Assembly (NCBI RefSeq): GCF_004027225.2
Contig: NC_046358.1
Location: 2,101,447-2,165,446, forward strand
Direction: 5' to 3'
Length of the DNA: 64,000 nt
Origin: Strigops habroptila
Lineage: Eukaryota; Chordata; Aves; Psittaciformes; Psittacidae
Shown: piece by piece, positions 42,976 to 52,900 of the stretch
Layout of the letters: every line of letters begins with the position of its first letter
How positions within the stretch are numbered: the stretch's first letter is position 1
Translations under genes and position numbers: made by a program
Notes under the pieces: model-generated
Databases searched by the model: none
What the model saw: the letters and a program-made list of their open reading frames with translations, nothing else
Told to the model about the DNA's origin: nothing

Positions 42976-45048
42976 TCAGTACTCGCCATCGCTGTCCTCT
43001 GCCAGCACCTCCTGGGTTGGGGCCAGGTTGGGCCCTCCTGGTGTCAACACTGAGCCGAAAAATAACGAGCGAAACTGGGGGGGGGGGGAAGGAGAGAAAT
43101 GGGGGTCAGGAGGGGGCTGTGCCCATCCCTGTGCCCCCCAGGGCATCCCCATGCACACCTTCTTGTGAGGGGGGGTCCCTGGTACAGCGCTGCCTTCCTC
43201 CTCCTCTTCTTCCCCCTCCTCGGGGTCGCTGTTGGGGGGATGTGGGGTGCGCAGGGGGAAGGTGGGGCTGGGGGGGTCCCGTGAGCTCTCCTCGTAGGCG
43301 CTGGTTTCCATTGCAATCATGTAGGACTCGAGGTCATCAGGGAAGTCGTCTGATGGGGCAGGGAGGTGGGACACGCTATGGGAGAGGGTGAGTAAGAAGA
43401 GGCAGAGTAGGGACCGTTCACTCTGGTCCCTACTGATGGCTAAAGGCGGGACCGTCACCCTCCTGAAGCTCGTACCCATTGGCTGTGGGGGGCTGGGAGT
43501 TGCTTTGTGGGTCTGAAAGGGTGGCCAGCACCAGGGTGACCTCCAGCACCGTGTCATCCAGGGTGAAGACCACCGGCCTGGGGGCACAAAGGCCTTTAAG
43601 GGGGGGTCCCAGGGGCAAGGGCCAGCCCTGGGGTCCCCATTGCTACCTGCCGGGTGTGTCGTAGTAGATGCTGAGGGGCAGGTTGGAGGCCTCTGCGAAG
43701 CTCAGCAGCCCCTAAAGGGGGGCAAAGGGGAGGTTGAGGGGGGCTGGGGGGTGACCTGGGGTGGGGGGAGTTGGGCTCCAGGCAGGGCCTCACCCGGAAT
43801 TCCTTGAGGCAGAAGGTGATGTGGGAGCCCGGGGCCGCAGCCACTGTCTGGAACTCGTCCTTGGCCATCCACAGCTCCGTCACCATCGTCTTGCTGGGCT
43901 CTGGGGCAGTGAGAGGTGGGTCAGGGGGGCCGTGAGGGCACCCCAAAGCCAATGGAAGGGACCCCCCAACCCGCCAGGACTCACCCGCCTCATCCTCCAC
44001 ATAGTTTCGGAGGCTGATCTTGCCCTCGGGGTCGACCCTCAGCGTCACCTCAGCCAGTGTGGGGGGAAAGTGAACCACAGCCTCAGCCAGCACCCTGTGG
44101 GGACACAGAGCGGGGATCCCTGGGGCTGAGCACCCCAAAGCCCCCTCCACGACCCACAGAACTGCCTTCAGCCCGCCCCATTGCCGCCCCATTGCCACCC
44201 CATCTCCCAGTGTCCCCACACCCGGTGCCGGTCCCACTCACTGTGCCGGGGCACGGAGGTTGCTGGCGCATTGTTGGGTGTCAAAGACAGCCTGAAGCCG
44301 CTCACACTCCTGGAACATCAGGTTGTGGGTCTTGGTGACGCCTGGTAGGGAGGACACGGTGGTGAGGCCGGTGTCCGTGTGTCCATCCATCCCCTCCCAG
44401 CCCCAGCACTCACCGTACTTGCAGTGGAGCTGCACAACCAAGCGGCTGAGCTGGGGTTTGAGCAGGATGAGGCATTTCTCCGCCGTCTTCTCCAGCGAGG
44501 GCAGGGAGCGGAAGACACCCAGGAAGGACTATGGGGAGGGGATGGATATGGTCACCCTCCAAGCCCTCCTGAAGCAATGGGGAGCGCAGAGGGGGGATCC
44601 TGCAGGGGGGTGGGCGCTGCACCTTCATGAGCACTTTGCATCGGAAGAGCTCGGTGTTGGGCTGGGGGCCGCCCGCCTCGTACCGCTGGAAGAAGAGGGG
44701 TGCGAAGAGGAAGGAGGCGAAGGCGGAGCGGGACGAGTTGATGGCGCGCAGGGACAGCTGGAGGGGACACACACCACAGTGTGGTTACCCCTCAGCGGGG
44801 GGGGCACCGGCGGCCCCCCAGCTCCCAGCCCCTTCAGTTCCCCGTACCCCACTCTCAGTGGGCTCCAGGTAGAGCTCCTCGCCGATGCGGGACAGGGAGT
44901 ACACAGCTCGGCCGAGGACTGCGGGATGAGGAAGAAGATGGAGTGGAGGGGGTGAGGAAGGGCACCCCAGTGCCCCCCCCCCCCCCACCATGTGCCCCCC
45001 ATTTCCCCGCTCACCTTTCACGTTGCCACCGCCGATGATGCACTTCAT
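42976..45048 (-). CDS. RAD9A: RAD9A checkpoint clamp component
   Basis: Eleven exons on the minus strand: 45015-45048, 44848-44918, 44623-44757, 44414-44528, 44242-44341, 43985-44094, 43794-43900, 43647-43711, 43476-43577, 43159-43375, 42976-43074; 384 residues (human 391). RAD9A forms the PCNA-like 9-1-1 ring with HUS1 and RAD1 and recruits TopBP1 to activate ATR. Two PCNA-like domains cover about residues 1-270 ([47 protein letters not shown]). The tail has [12 protein letters not shown], a Glu-rich stretch, and ends [10 protein letters not shown]...LAEDSDGEY; the LAEDSDGE serine corresponds to the CK2 site that binds TopBP1. All introns are short, at about 65-160 bp. One intron contains the dispersed 25-bp element. 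Confidence 0.97.
43416..43440 (+). repeat. Dispersed 25-bp element, copy C, in a hairpin
   Basis: GTTCACTCTG GTC CCTACTGATGGC, in a 100-bp RAD9A intron and antisense to the gene. Preceding AGTAGGGACC (43406-43415) pairs perfectly with GGTCCCTACT (43425-43434). Confidence 0.8.
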
Positions 45049-45560
45049 GGCGCGGGGTCGGGCGCCGGGACCCAGCGGACACGTGGCGGCTTCGCGCCAC
45101 CTGCCCCAGGGCACGCCCCTTCAGCACTGAAGCCACGCCCTCTCCTCACCCAGGCCACGCCCCTCCGGCGGCCTCACACACCCCCCCCCCAAGTGGTTTA
45201 ACCGCCCCCCCTCCTCCCCGCTGCCCCCCCGAGTGGTCCCGTCCGCCCCCCCCGGCCCCCCCCGCTCCGTGCCGCCGTGGTTCCGCCCGCTTCACCTCCG
45301 CGCCGCCACCTTCCCCGTCTCCCGCGCCGCCCTCACCCGCCGCCCTCCGATTGGTGGAGCGCCCGCCTCCGTCCCGCCCCTACCTGCAGCTGATTGGTCA
45401 GCGCCGCAGCGTGATGGCCCGACGGCGTTTTCGCGCCTTACGTCACCGGGGGCGGGCCCTCCCTACGCTTCGGGCTTCCCGCGCTAAGCCCGCCCCCTCC
45501 TCGGCTCGCTATTGGCTGAGCGTATCGGAGTGACGGAGCGCTCAGCCAATAGGGCTTCGA
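45049..45560 (-). promoter_or_regulatory. RAD9A: RAD9A promoter, CCAAT/E2F/CRE rich
   Basis: CpG-dense. CCAAT-type boxes (ATTGG or CCAAT) lie near 45350, 45392, 45511 and 45545. TTTTCGCGCC at 45428-45437 is E2F-like and abuts a CRE, TTACGTCA, at 45438-45445. The last two CCAAT boxes form a 14-bp inverted repeat. The make-up suits a cell-cycle regulated gene. Confidence 0.55.
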
Positions 45561-45739
45561 CGGCGAGTGGCGGGGTAAGCCCGGTCCCCCCCCCCAGGTT
45601 CACACGGTCCTCCCATTCAGCTCCGCGCCTGCATCCAGCCCCGGGCACACTCGGGGCATCCCGGAGCCCACCCGCGCGGTGTGGGGCGGGAAGGGGTCCC
45701 TGGAGCCGGGGCTGCCCCACAGGGGCGGCGGGAGCTGAC

Positions 45740-46130
45740 AAAGACACCCCCGGGGGCTGAGGGACCTGGGGGGGTTTAGTCTGGAGAAGAGAAGGCTCAG
45801 GGGGGACCTTCTCGCTCTCTGCAACTGCCTGACAGGAGGATGGAGCCAGGAGGGGGCTGGGCTCAGCTCCCAAGGAACAAGGGATGGGACGAGAGGAAAC
45901 GGCCTCAAGCTGCCCCGGAGCAGGTTTAGACGGAGCTGAGGAACAATTCCTTCCCCAGAGGGTGCTCAGGCATTGGAACAGGCTGCCCAGGGCAGGGCTG
46001 GAGCCACCGACCCTGGGGGGTTCCCAAACCCTATAGCAAAGCCCTCAGTGCTGTGGGTCAGTGTTGCCCTTGGGGCTGGACTTGATGATCTTAAAACTCT
46101 TTTCCAGCCCCACTGATTCTATGGTTCTGT
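45740..46130 (+). mobile_element. CR1 LINE 3' fragment
   Basis: Long CR1 fragment: 'tttagtctggagaagagaag' to 'ccactgattctatggttctg'. The 3' end carries the attctatg-type terminal repeat. It is the same subfamily as the copy at 1-303. Confidence 0.95.
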
Positions 46131-46404
46131 GCCCAGGCACAGAGACACGAGGTGACTCCCCGGGGACAACGCTGTGTCCTTCAGCGGTGACACCACCAAA
46201 CCCGCTCTATAACGGCTGGTGCTAAGCCATGTGTGAGAAAGACGGAAGGCAGCACAACCCCGTAGCAGCCACCAGAGAATCCACACCGCTCTTTGCTTTC
46301 AGTTCCTCGATTCCGTGTTTTCTCCCTTACATTTCCCTACCCCTATGGAAGGGGTATTTGGGGAAGGGAGGATTTAGGCTGGCTTCAAGCCGGGGTTGTG
46401 CAGG

Positions 46405-46485
46405 ATGTAAAAGCAGAGCCCGGGCACTGCTGGGGCAACTTGATGATCTTGAAGCTCTTTTCCAACCTGGTCGATGAAATGGTTT
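46405..46485 (+). mobile_element. CR1 3' relic
   Basis: 'acttgatgatcttgaagctc' followed by 'ttttccaacctggtcgatga' is a short CR1 tail. Confidence 0.75.
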
Positions 46486-46559
46486 TGGGGACCCCCACCC
46501 CGTGCCTGTGGGCTCTGCCTCCCAGGCAGTGCCTATGGGAAGTGGGATGTTACATCCAG

Positions 46560-46745
46560 GTTGGCAGCAGTGAATAGTCTCTGCATCCTGCAGGAGGTGG
46601 ATGCAGTGGGAAGGAGAAGGCTCATACATGAAAGTCTGGTACCGTGCTCCAGGCCCTGCACCAGCTCCGGGGCCCTTCTCTGGCCCCGCTCCAGCCCCTC
46701 AATGTCTCTCTTACAGTGAGGGGCCCAGAACTGCCTCACGGTCAC
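46560..46745. mobile_element. CR1 internal relic
   Basis: 'ttctctggccccgctccagc' and 'tcaatgtctctcttacagtg' then 'aggggcccagaactgcc' match the internal CR1 segment with the pattern ctctggacccgctcca and ccatgtctctcttgtactg. Confidence 0.7.
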
Positions 46746-46749
46746 AGCC

Positions 46750-48055
46750 TGTGACAGGCTCAGCGGCTGCTCAAGTCCCTCCTCCTGCGCTCAGTGACCA
46801 CAGAGGGGCCCCTGGATGCAGCCTTGGAGCGGGGCTGGCACCTGAGGGGAGCAGGGAAGGAGACACGGAGCCCTTGTCCCATTGCTGCCATCCTCCAGCA
46901 CCAATCCACAGCCTCTCCTTCTGCTCTTTCCCATCTCCGGATGGGGTGCCTCTCCGGATGCTCCATGTCTTGGATTCGGACCTGACACCCCTCAGCAGCG
47001 CATCACCTCCAGGTACACAACATCCACCTCTATGGGACCGTGCTGCACGTATATGTGTGTCTATGGGGAGCTTGTGGGGCTCCCAGCCCTGCCTTGGCCT
47101 GGGTTTGGGGTCCAACCCCATTGGGATCACTGGCTCCCGGCCCCTTCCTCCCTCTGTCCCAGGAGGAGGAAGAGGAGGATGGGATCGTGCGTGTGTTCCA
47201 GCCCTGGAGCAGCAGCCGGGCTCCTCTGGAGCTGTTGTCCCCAGGAGGGGCTCTGGCCTCGGGGTCTGTGTTTTATGGGGCTGTGGATAGGACGCAGCTG
47301 CCTGTGGTCGTGACACACACACCTCAGCGGTGGCCAAAGCCACACGCACCCCTCCTTGTCCCCATGGCCCCCCCCCATCCAGCTGGGAATGGGCTGGATA
47401 CGGGCTGGGAACAGCAGCCTGGCCCCTGTCACCCCTGTGTGTCCCATCCTGCTGCTGGTTCCCATCCCGAGCACATGGCACGAGACAGACGGACACAGCT
47501 GGATGTGGGAAGGGTGGGAAGGGACCAGTGTGGGGCCGAATGGCTGCTCCATGCCCTGAGACACCCCCCAAGGAGCCAGGACGGTGTCCCCGGCCCACCC
47601 CATGGAGTGGCTATATGTGGTTTGGGGCTGGGTGATAAGCTCTTTGGGGTCACCCCGCTATTAGGGGTGCTCAGCAGCCCCTCTCCTGTGTGCTGGGGTG
47701 CAGCCCATGGGTGTCAGCGCTGCCCAATGGTGCTGGATGTGGAGCTGGAGGCTGTGGAAGGAGCAGGTAGGAGCAGGAAGGGCCCCGGGCGGGCAGCCAG
47801 GGAGCAGGGGGGGAGCAGACGGCCGCAAAGGGCAGCAGTGGGAGGCGGCGGCGCCGGCGGGGATGAAGGTGAGGTCAGCTCCGCGCTGGTGACGTGTCCC
47901 CGAGGGCAGCGGGGACACGGCATCACCCCCCCGGGCTGGCACAGGGCCTGGGGAGGAGGAGGAGGAGGATGATGCTTTCCAGCCCTGCCAGTGCCTTGTG
48001 CCCCCCTTGTCCCAGGGCAGGGGACCCAGCTCGCAGTGGGCGATGGAGGGGGGCT
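46750..48055. other. RAD9A-CLCF1 interval, no confirmed gene
   Basis: Long open frames on both strands, but no recognised domain. An acceptor-like tract before 47162 opens an acidic frame (EEEEEDGIVRVFQPW), and a donor-like GATGAAG/GTGAGG occurs near 47870. These could be exons of an unannotated + strand gene ending at the poly(A) signal at 48646, but nothing ties them together. Confidence 0.3.
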
Positions 48056-48061
48056 TGTGCC

Positions 48062-48289
48062 ATGTCCCCTGTCTCCATTACCCTCCTCTTCCTCCTTCTC
48101 CTTCTCTGCCAGGTGATCCCTGCAGCCACAGAGCTGGAAACCTCACCAGAAACAACCTCAATGCCGATTTTGGGGAGGGGACAGAGCAAGCAGGACCCCC
48201 CCAAGGCTGATAGCAGCTCCCACAGCCCCCCGCCTAAGGCCATGGAGGCTGCTCCACGCTGCTGGCAGGGGGCTGTTGGCTCAGGGTAA
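48062..48289 (+). CDS. Possible small secreted protein (unidentified)
   Basis: A 75-codon frame with a strong signal-peptide-like start, MSPVSITLLFLLLLLCQVIP, then a Ser/Thr/Pro-rich segment ending APRCWQGAVGSG. I do not recognise it. The hydrophobic run is encoded by a polypyrimidine tract ending ctctgccag, so it may instead be an intron end, with the exon starting at 48113. The stop overlaps a good donor (TCAGG then GTAAGG). An AATAAA lies 357 nt downstream. Coding status is uncertain. Confidence 0.25.
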   Translation: MSPVSITLLFLLLLLCQVIPAATELETSPETTSMPILGRGQSKQDPPKADSSSHSPPPKAMEAAPRCWQGAVGSG

Positions 48290-48645
48290 GGGGGGAAACC
48301 AGATATCCTGCACCGGGGCTGGCCCCATGCAGTGCAGGGTTGGAAGTGGGGACCCCCCCGAAACACTGCTGGGGAGGCAGGATGAGGCATTCCCAGCGCT
48401 TCACCAGCATTCCCATTGCTGGAGCTGGGGCAGCTCCATCCCACCGACCCCTCTGCAGCCCCCACTGTCACCCATGGGGCTGCAGCACCCCCTGAACGAG
48501 CACCCAAGAGCTGTTTCCTCCCTCTGTGCCTCACTGGGACCCCTCAATGGGAAGTAGCAGCACCCTGAGGACCCCCCCATCGCCTTGGAGCACGTGCGTT
48601 GGGTGCTTCCTCATGGATTCCCCACCAAATCCATGCCTCCCACTC

Positions 48646-48651
48646 AATAAA
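48646..48651 (+). terminator. Orphan poly(A) signal (+ strand)
   Basis: AATAAA followed by a TG-rich stretch (gtgtgtgcgtccgtgtgtgg). No gene has been confirmed upstream on this strand; the frame at 48062 is the only candidate. Confidence 0.45.
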
Positions 48652-49199
48652 CCACCCCGGCCCTGCCGCAGTGTGTGCGTCCGTGTGTGGTTTACCCCTA
48701 CGGGATGTCCCTAAACCCAGGGCTTGGTGGCTCCAACGCTTAGAATCCCTATGGATTTAGAGCAAGGCAGGTCGTGGCGTCGCTCCAAGCGCTCACCCCG
48801 CTCCTCCACACCCCGGATAGAGCCGGGAGGATGCGATCGCGGCCGGGAACGGAGCCGGGAATGCTCGGACCTGGCTTTGGCCGACAAAAATCCGCCTCGT
48901 ACCTCCCGGCGCTCCCAGCGCCTTTGTTTTAAACAAAGCTGCTTATTTCGGGGGGAGGGAGACCCAGTCCCCTTCGCCCTTCGCCTCCGTGGCAGCACCC
49001 ACGGGTGGGTCATGGGGGGAACGGGACATTGGGGGGGTCCCCAAACCGTTGTCGGCTCCCGCTGCTGCGGTGTCGGGCTGGGCGCGGGGTTTACAGCGCG
49101 TTTAGCCCCGCGGCTCTGCCCCATTCACAGCGGGGGGAAAGCGGCCACGGTCACGGCCAAGTTCCCCCCCGCCCCGATCAGGATTCGTCTTAACGGGGG

Positions 49200-49909
49200 T
49201 CTTTAGACGCGGCTCTTGGCTCCCGCACCCCGCGGGACGGCGGCTTTGGAGGGGGGGTGCGGTGCGGGACCGGGGTTTTCCCTCCCCGTCCGCCCATAAC
49301 CCCCGGTGCGGGGCTCAACCGCTCCGGTTCTATCGCCGGTGGCTGAGTCGCGATAGGAGCCCACCGAGCCCCGACGGCCGCGCTCCCCCCGCCGGGCCCC
49401 GCTCACCTGCCGCCGTCCCGGCCCCGCCGAACCGGAGCACCAGGGTTTGGGGGGGGGTCTGTCTCCGTTTGTCCGTGCCCCCCCCTCGGGAACCCCTCAC
49501 CCGAGGACCACAGACCCCCCCCGTTCCCGTCCCCGCCGCTCCTCCCCGGTCCCGGGGGGGCGGTCGGGGGGAGGGGGGTCAGGCTGGCACCCCCCGCCCC
49601 CCGTTCCCCCCCTTCCCGTCCCGGCTCCGCCGCACCTCGCCCCGTCCCGTCCCCCCCCCCTCCTTTCCCCGGACCCCCCCCCCCCTCTTTCCCCGTCCGT
49701 CCCCCCCCGTTCCCCCCCCTTCCCCTCCCCGGGGGACCGGGCTCTCGGCGTGCGGCGGCGGCGGCTCTGTACGTCGGGAGGAGAAGAAGCGAGAAGGGCT
49801 CCGGGCGGCAAATGGGAGCCGCGGTCCCGGTCCGGTGTGCGGGACCGCTGCCTCGTACCCGGGGACCCCCGACCACGCACCCACCGCCCCGCTCCCTCGT
49901 CTGTCCCGC
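49200..49909 (+). promoter_or_regulatory. CLCF1: CLCF1 promoter and 5' UTR CpG island
   Basis: An extreme CpG island with long C runs leads to the start codon. No TATA box is evident. The cap site cannot be placed. Long minus-strand frames here reflect base composition only. Confidence 0.5.
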
Positions 49910-52900
49910 ATGGAGCTGCGAGCAGGTACGAGACACCCCCCCCCCACCTCTTCCTCCCCTTCTATCCCCATCCCCTTCCCCGCCGCACCGGCCCCGCACC
50001 GGCCCCGCACCGGCCGCTAACAAAAGCCGTGCGGGAGCCAGAACCGAAGGGAGGGAGCAAACGGGAAGCGGGGGGCAGCACCCCGGGGAGCCCCCCCTTC
50101 CCCTTCTTTCCTTTCCCGTTCTCTCCCCACCGCACCGGGGCTTGGTTCCAGCTTCCCACCTCGGCACCGGGACCCCGAGGATGGGGAGGAAGGAGAAGGG
50201 AATGGTGGGGGGAAAGGCCGGGAGAGAAGGAGAAGGAGAGGGGAGGGAATGAATGGAGCCCGCTCTTGTGTACAATCCCATCAAATACATTCTTGAAAGC
50301 AACCTGGTTCTGCTTAACACTTGAATCGGGAGGAAAAAAAAGGGGAAGAAGGAGGGAAAACGAAGGAGGACGAGGAGGGCGGCAGCGCGGGGAGGGTGTA
50401 AGCGCTCCGGTTTTTTTATCCTCGCATTCCTGGACACCAATCAAAAGAGCAAAGCAAAGGAGGTGGAAAAGCGGGGGGGGGGGGAAATACAGCAGCGAGC
50501 GAAAGCAACCGGAGCATTGGTGCGACCCCCTCCCCAAAAAACACCCCCCCCTCAAAAAAAAAAAAAACCAGCCCCAAACTTCCTTTTCTTTGCTTTTTGG
50601 CCACTTCACCCCCAAGAAACACAAACCAAAACAAATAGGGACAAGGAGGAGGAAAAGAAAAGCACCAAACCCAACCCAAAGCCAACGCGAGCCAGGGCAG
50701 CGGCGAGAGCCAGCACCGAGCCCCTGCTTCGGGCTGCCCCCGCTTTGCCTCTGCTCCTTCTGCCCCCCCAAAACCCTCTCCCTGCACCCCGACTATGCTA
50801 AATGTTGCTGGGGAGCTCTCAGGTAAGAGCGGGGCCGGGGCTGGGGGCTGCCTGTGCTCTGTTTGCTATGGGGAAAGGGGGGGTTTTTGCCTTTCCGAGC
50901 CGCTGCTGATTTCAATTTGATGTGATTAAAACGTCTGGCTGGCTTTTGGGATTGATTTAAGGCTTCCCCCCCCGCTCCTCTGCCTTGGTTTTGGGTTTAG
51001 TTGGTTGGTTGGGGGTGGGTTTTTTTTCCCCCCTTCCCTTTCTCTCTTTCCCTCTTTTCCATGCATGTTTGTGATTACCAGGGAGGGAACCGCCGCTGAG
51101 CACGGAGAATTAAAGCCCAGCACTGACAAGAGGGGAGGAAAATGAAAGTCGTTGGGATTTAGGGGGGTAGGAAAAGGTCGTTTTCCTGCCCCGGGGCTGG
51201 ATTTCGGGGCTCGATTCGGAAATGCTTTTGCTGGAACAAGTGAGATTCCTCCGGGACACAACAGCGGGATATTGGGGTGTTGAGGAAATATCCCCTCTGC
51301 GGACGGGACCATCGCCGTGGCTGCGGGATGGTTTTGTTCCCGTGGCCTTAACGGGGGTCCCGCTGGAGCCGGGGTGGTTGTGGGGCTGCCCGGCCCCTCC
51401 AACACCCCGGGATGTGGGGTTTCTCATCCGGGAAAATGCTGGAAAACACCCTTAAAAGGTCAATCTATGGGCGCCGGGAGGCTCCCACCCGGTGGGACCG
51501 GGGCCGGGGCAACACGAGGCCGGCGCCGGGTTTGGCTGCGGCTCCGGCGGTGACGCAGGACGGGGCAAAGCGGGGCGAGCGCCGGGGAACCGGAAAAGCG
51601 AGGCCGGGATCCCCGGCGCCTCCATTGCCCTCCCGTTCCCTCCGTCCCCGCTGGACGGGGCCGCGCCACCGGCGGCACAACCGGTACCGGGGCCTTGCGG
51701 GACGGGCAGGGGAAGGGGACACGGAGCCCCGGTGTGGTTTTAGGGTGAGAGCGCGGCCACCACCGACCCCGCTCCCTCGTTATGGGGCATCCCCAACCGG
51801 TGTCACCCCAACCCCGCTCGGGGACCCCGGTGTCCCGGTGCCTATTTAGCAGGCTGCGAGGGCACGGTGGCGGCGCACATCTGGGCTGCATTAAGCGAGC
51901 AGCCTCCGAAGGGAAATGCAAAGGGTTCTGCTTACAGGGCCGGGCTGGGGGGGGAGATTTATGCCCTGCTAAGTGGCACTGAGCTCCATGGATCCATAAA
52001 TCACCCCCCCCCCCGCTCCCGGGGCAGCACCCGGACCCTCTGTGCTGTGCTGTTGGCACCCCATTGCCTGGCATAGGGTGCCATCGGCTGTTCACCCCCA
52101 CCAGCACCCCAGCACGGTGCAGACAGCACATCTGGGGAGCAGCCGGTTTGGCTTGTGCCGGCAAAGCGCCGGCGGTGCCGGGGCACGTGGCTGGTGGGTG
52201 ATGGAGGTGGCCTGGGCTTGGCCAAGGTGCTGTGGGGACACATAGGGCCGGTTTGGGCAGCAGGATGTGGCCATGGAGAGCTGCTGGTGCCATGCTGATG
52301 GTGGTGGCTGTTGTGGGGACACACGGGGCTGGTTTGGGCAGCAGGATGTGGCCATGGGGAGCTGCTGGTCCCACACTGATGGTGATATCTGTTGGCTGGG
52401 TGATGCCAGCGATGATGGCAGCAGGTTTGGGGCACCAGGTACGTGCCACCAAAGCTCTTCAGTGCCACATGGGCAAACACTGCAGGTCCTCTGCTCCGTT
52501 GGAGCCATGTCCAGGCTCTCCATGGCTCCATTGGGATGGTAGGAAGCCAACCAGGATGCCTTACACAGCTCATAGGTGCCGTACCCTCGCTGGGCGGGCT
52601 GTGCGTGCGGGGCAGCGGGGTCTGGTTGGGATTAGGGGGCCCGGCCCCCCCGTCCTCGCGCCGGCGGGGGTGTTTCCATCGTGCCGTTGGGCTGGAGCCG
52701 GATGGGAATTCCAGGCCCAGCTCATTACGGCCTCGCTGGAGTCTCCCGTGCGCGGCCGCAGTTATAAACACACGGAGGAGACAGGATGTAAACACTCAGC
52801 GCTGCGAGCGCCGGCACGGCCGCAGCGGGGGGGACATGGGGCCATGTGTTGTGTGTGTGTCCCCCCCCAAGTGGTGGCTTCACCGTGAGGGGCCCGGTGG

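Noticed and set aside
47162-47290. Acidic exon-like stretch EEEEEDGIVRVFQPW
   Set aside because: Acceptor looks fair, but no donor, partner exon or recognisable family could be linked; kept only as part of the interval description.
49403-50826. Long frames on both strands at the CLCF1 CpG island (up to 459 residues)
   Set aside because: Base-composition artefact: stop codons are rare in such GC-rich sequence; peptides are low-complexity Arg/Pro/Gly.
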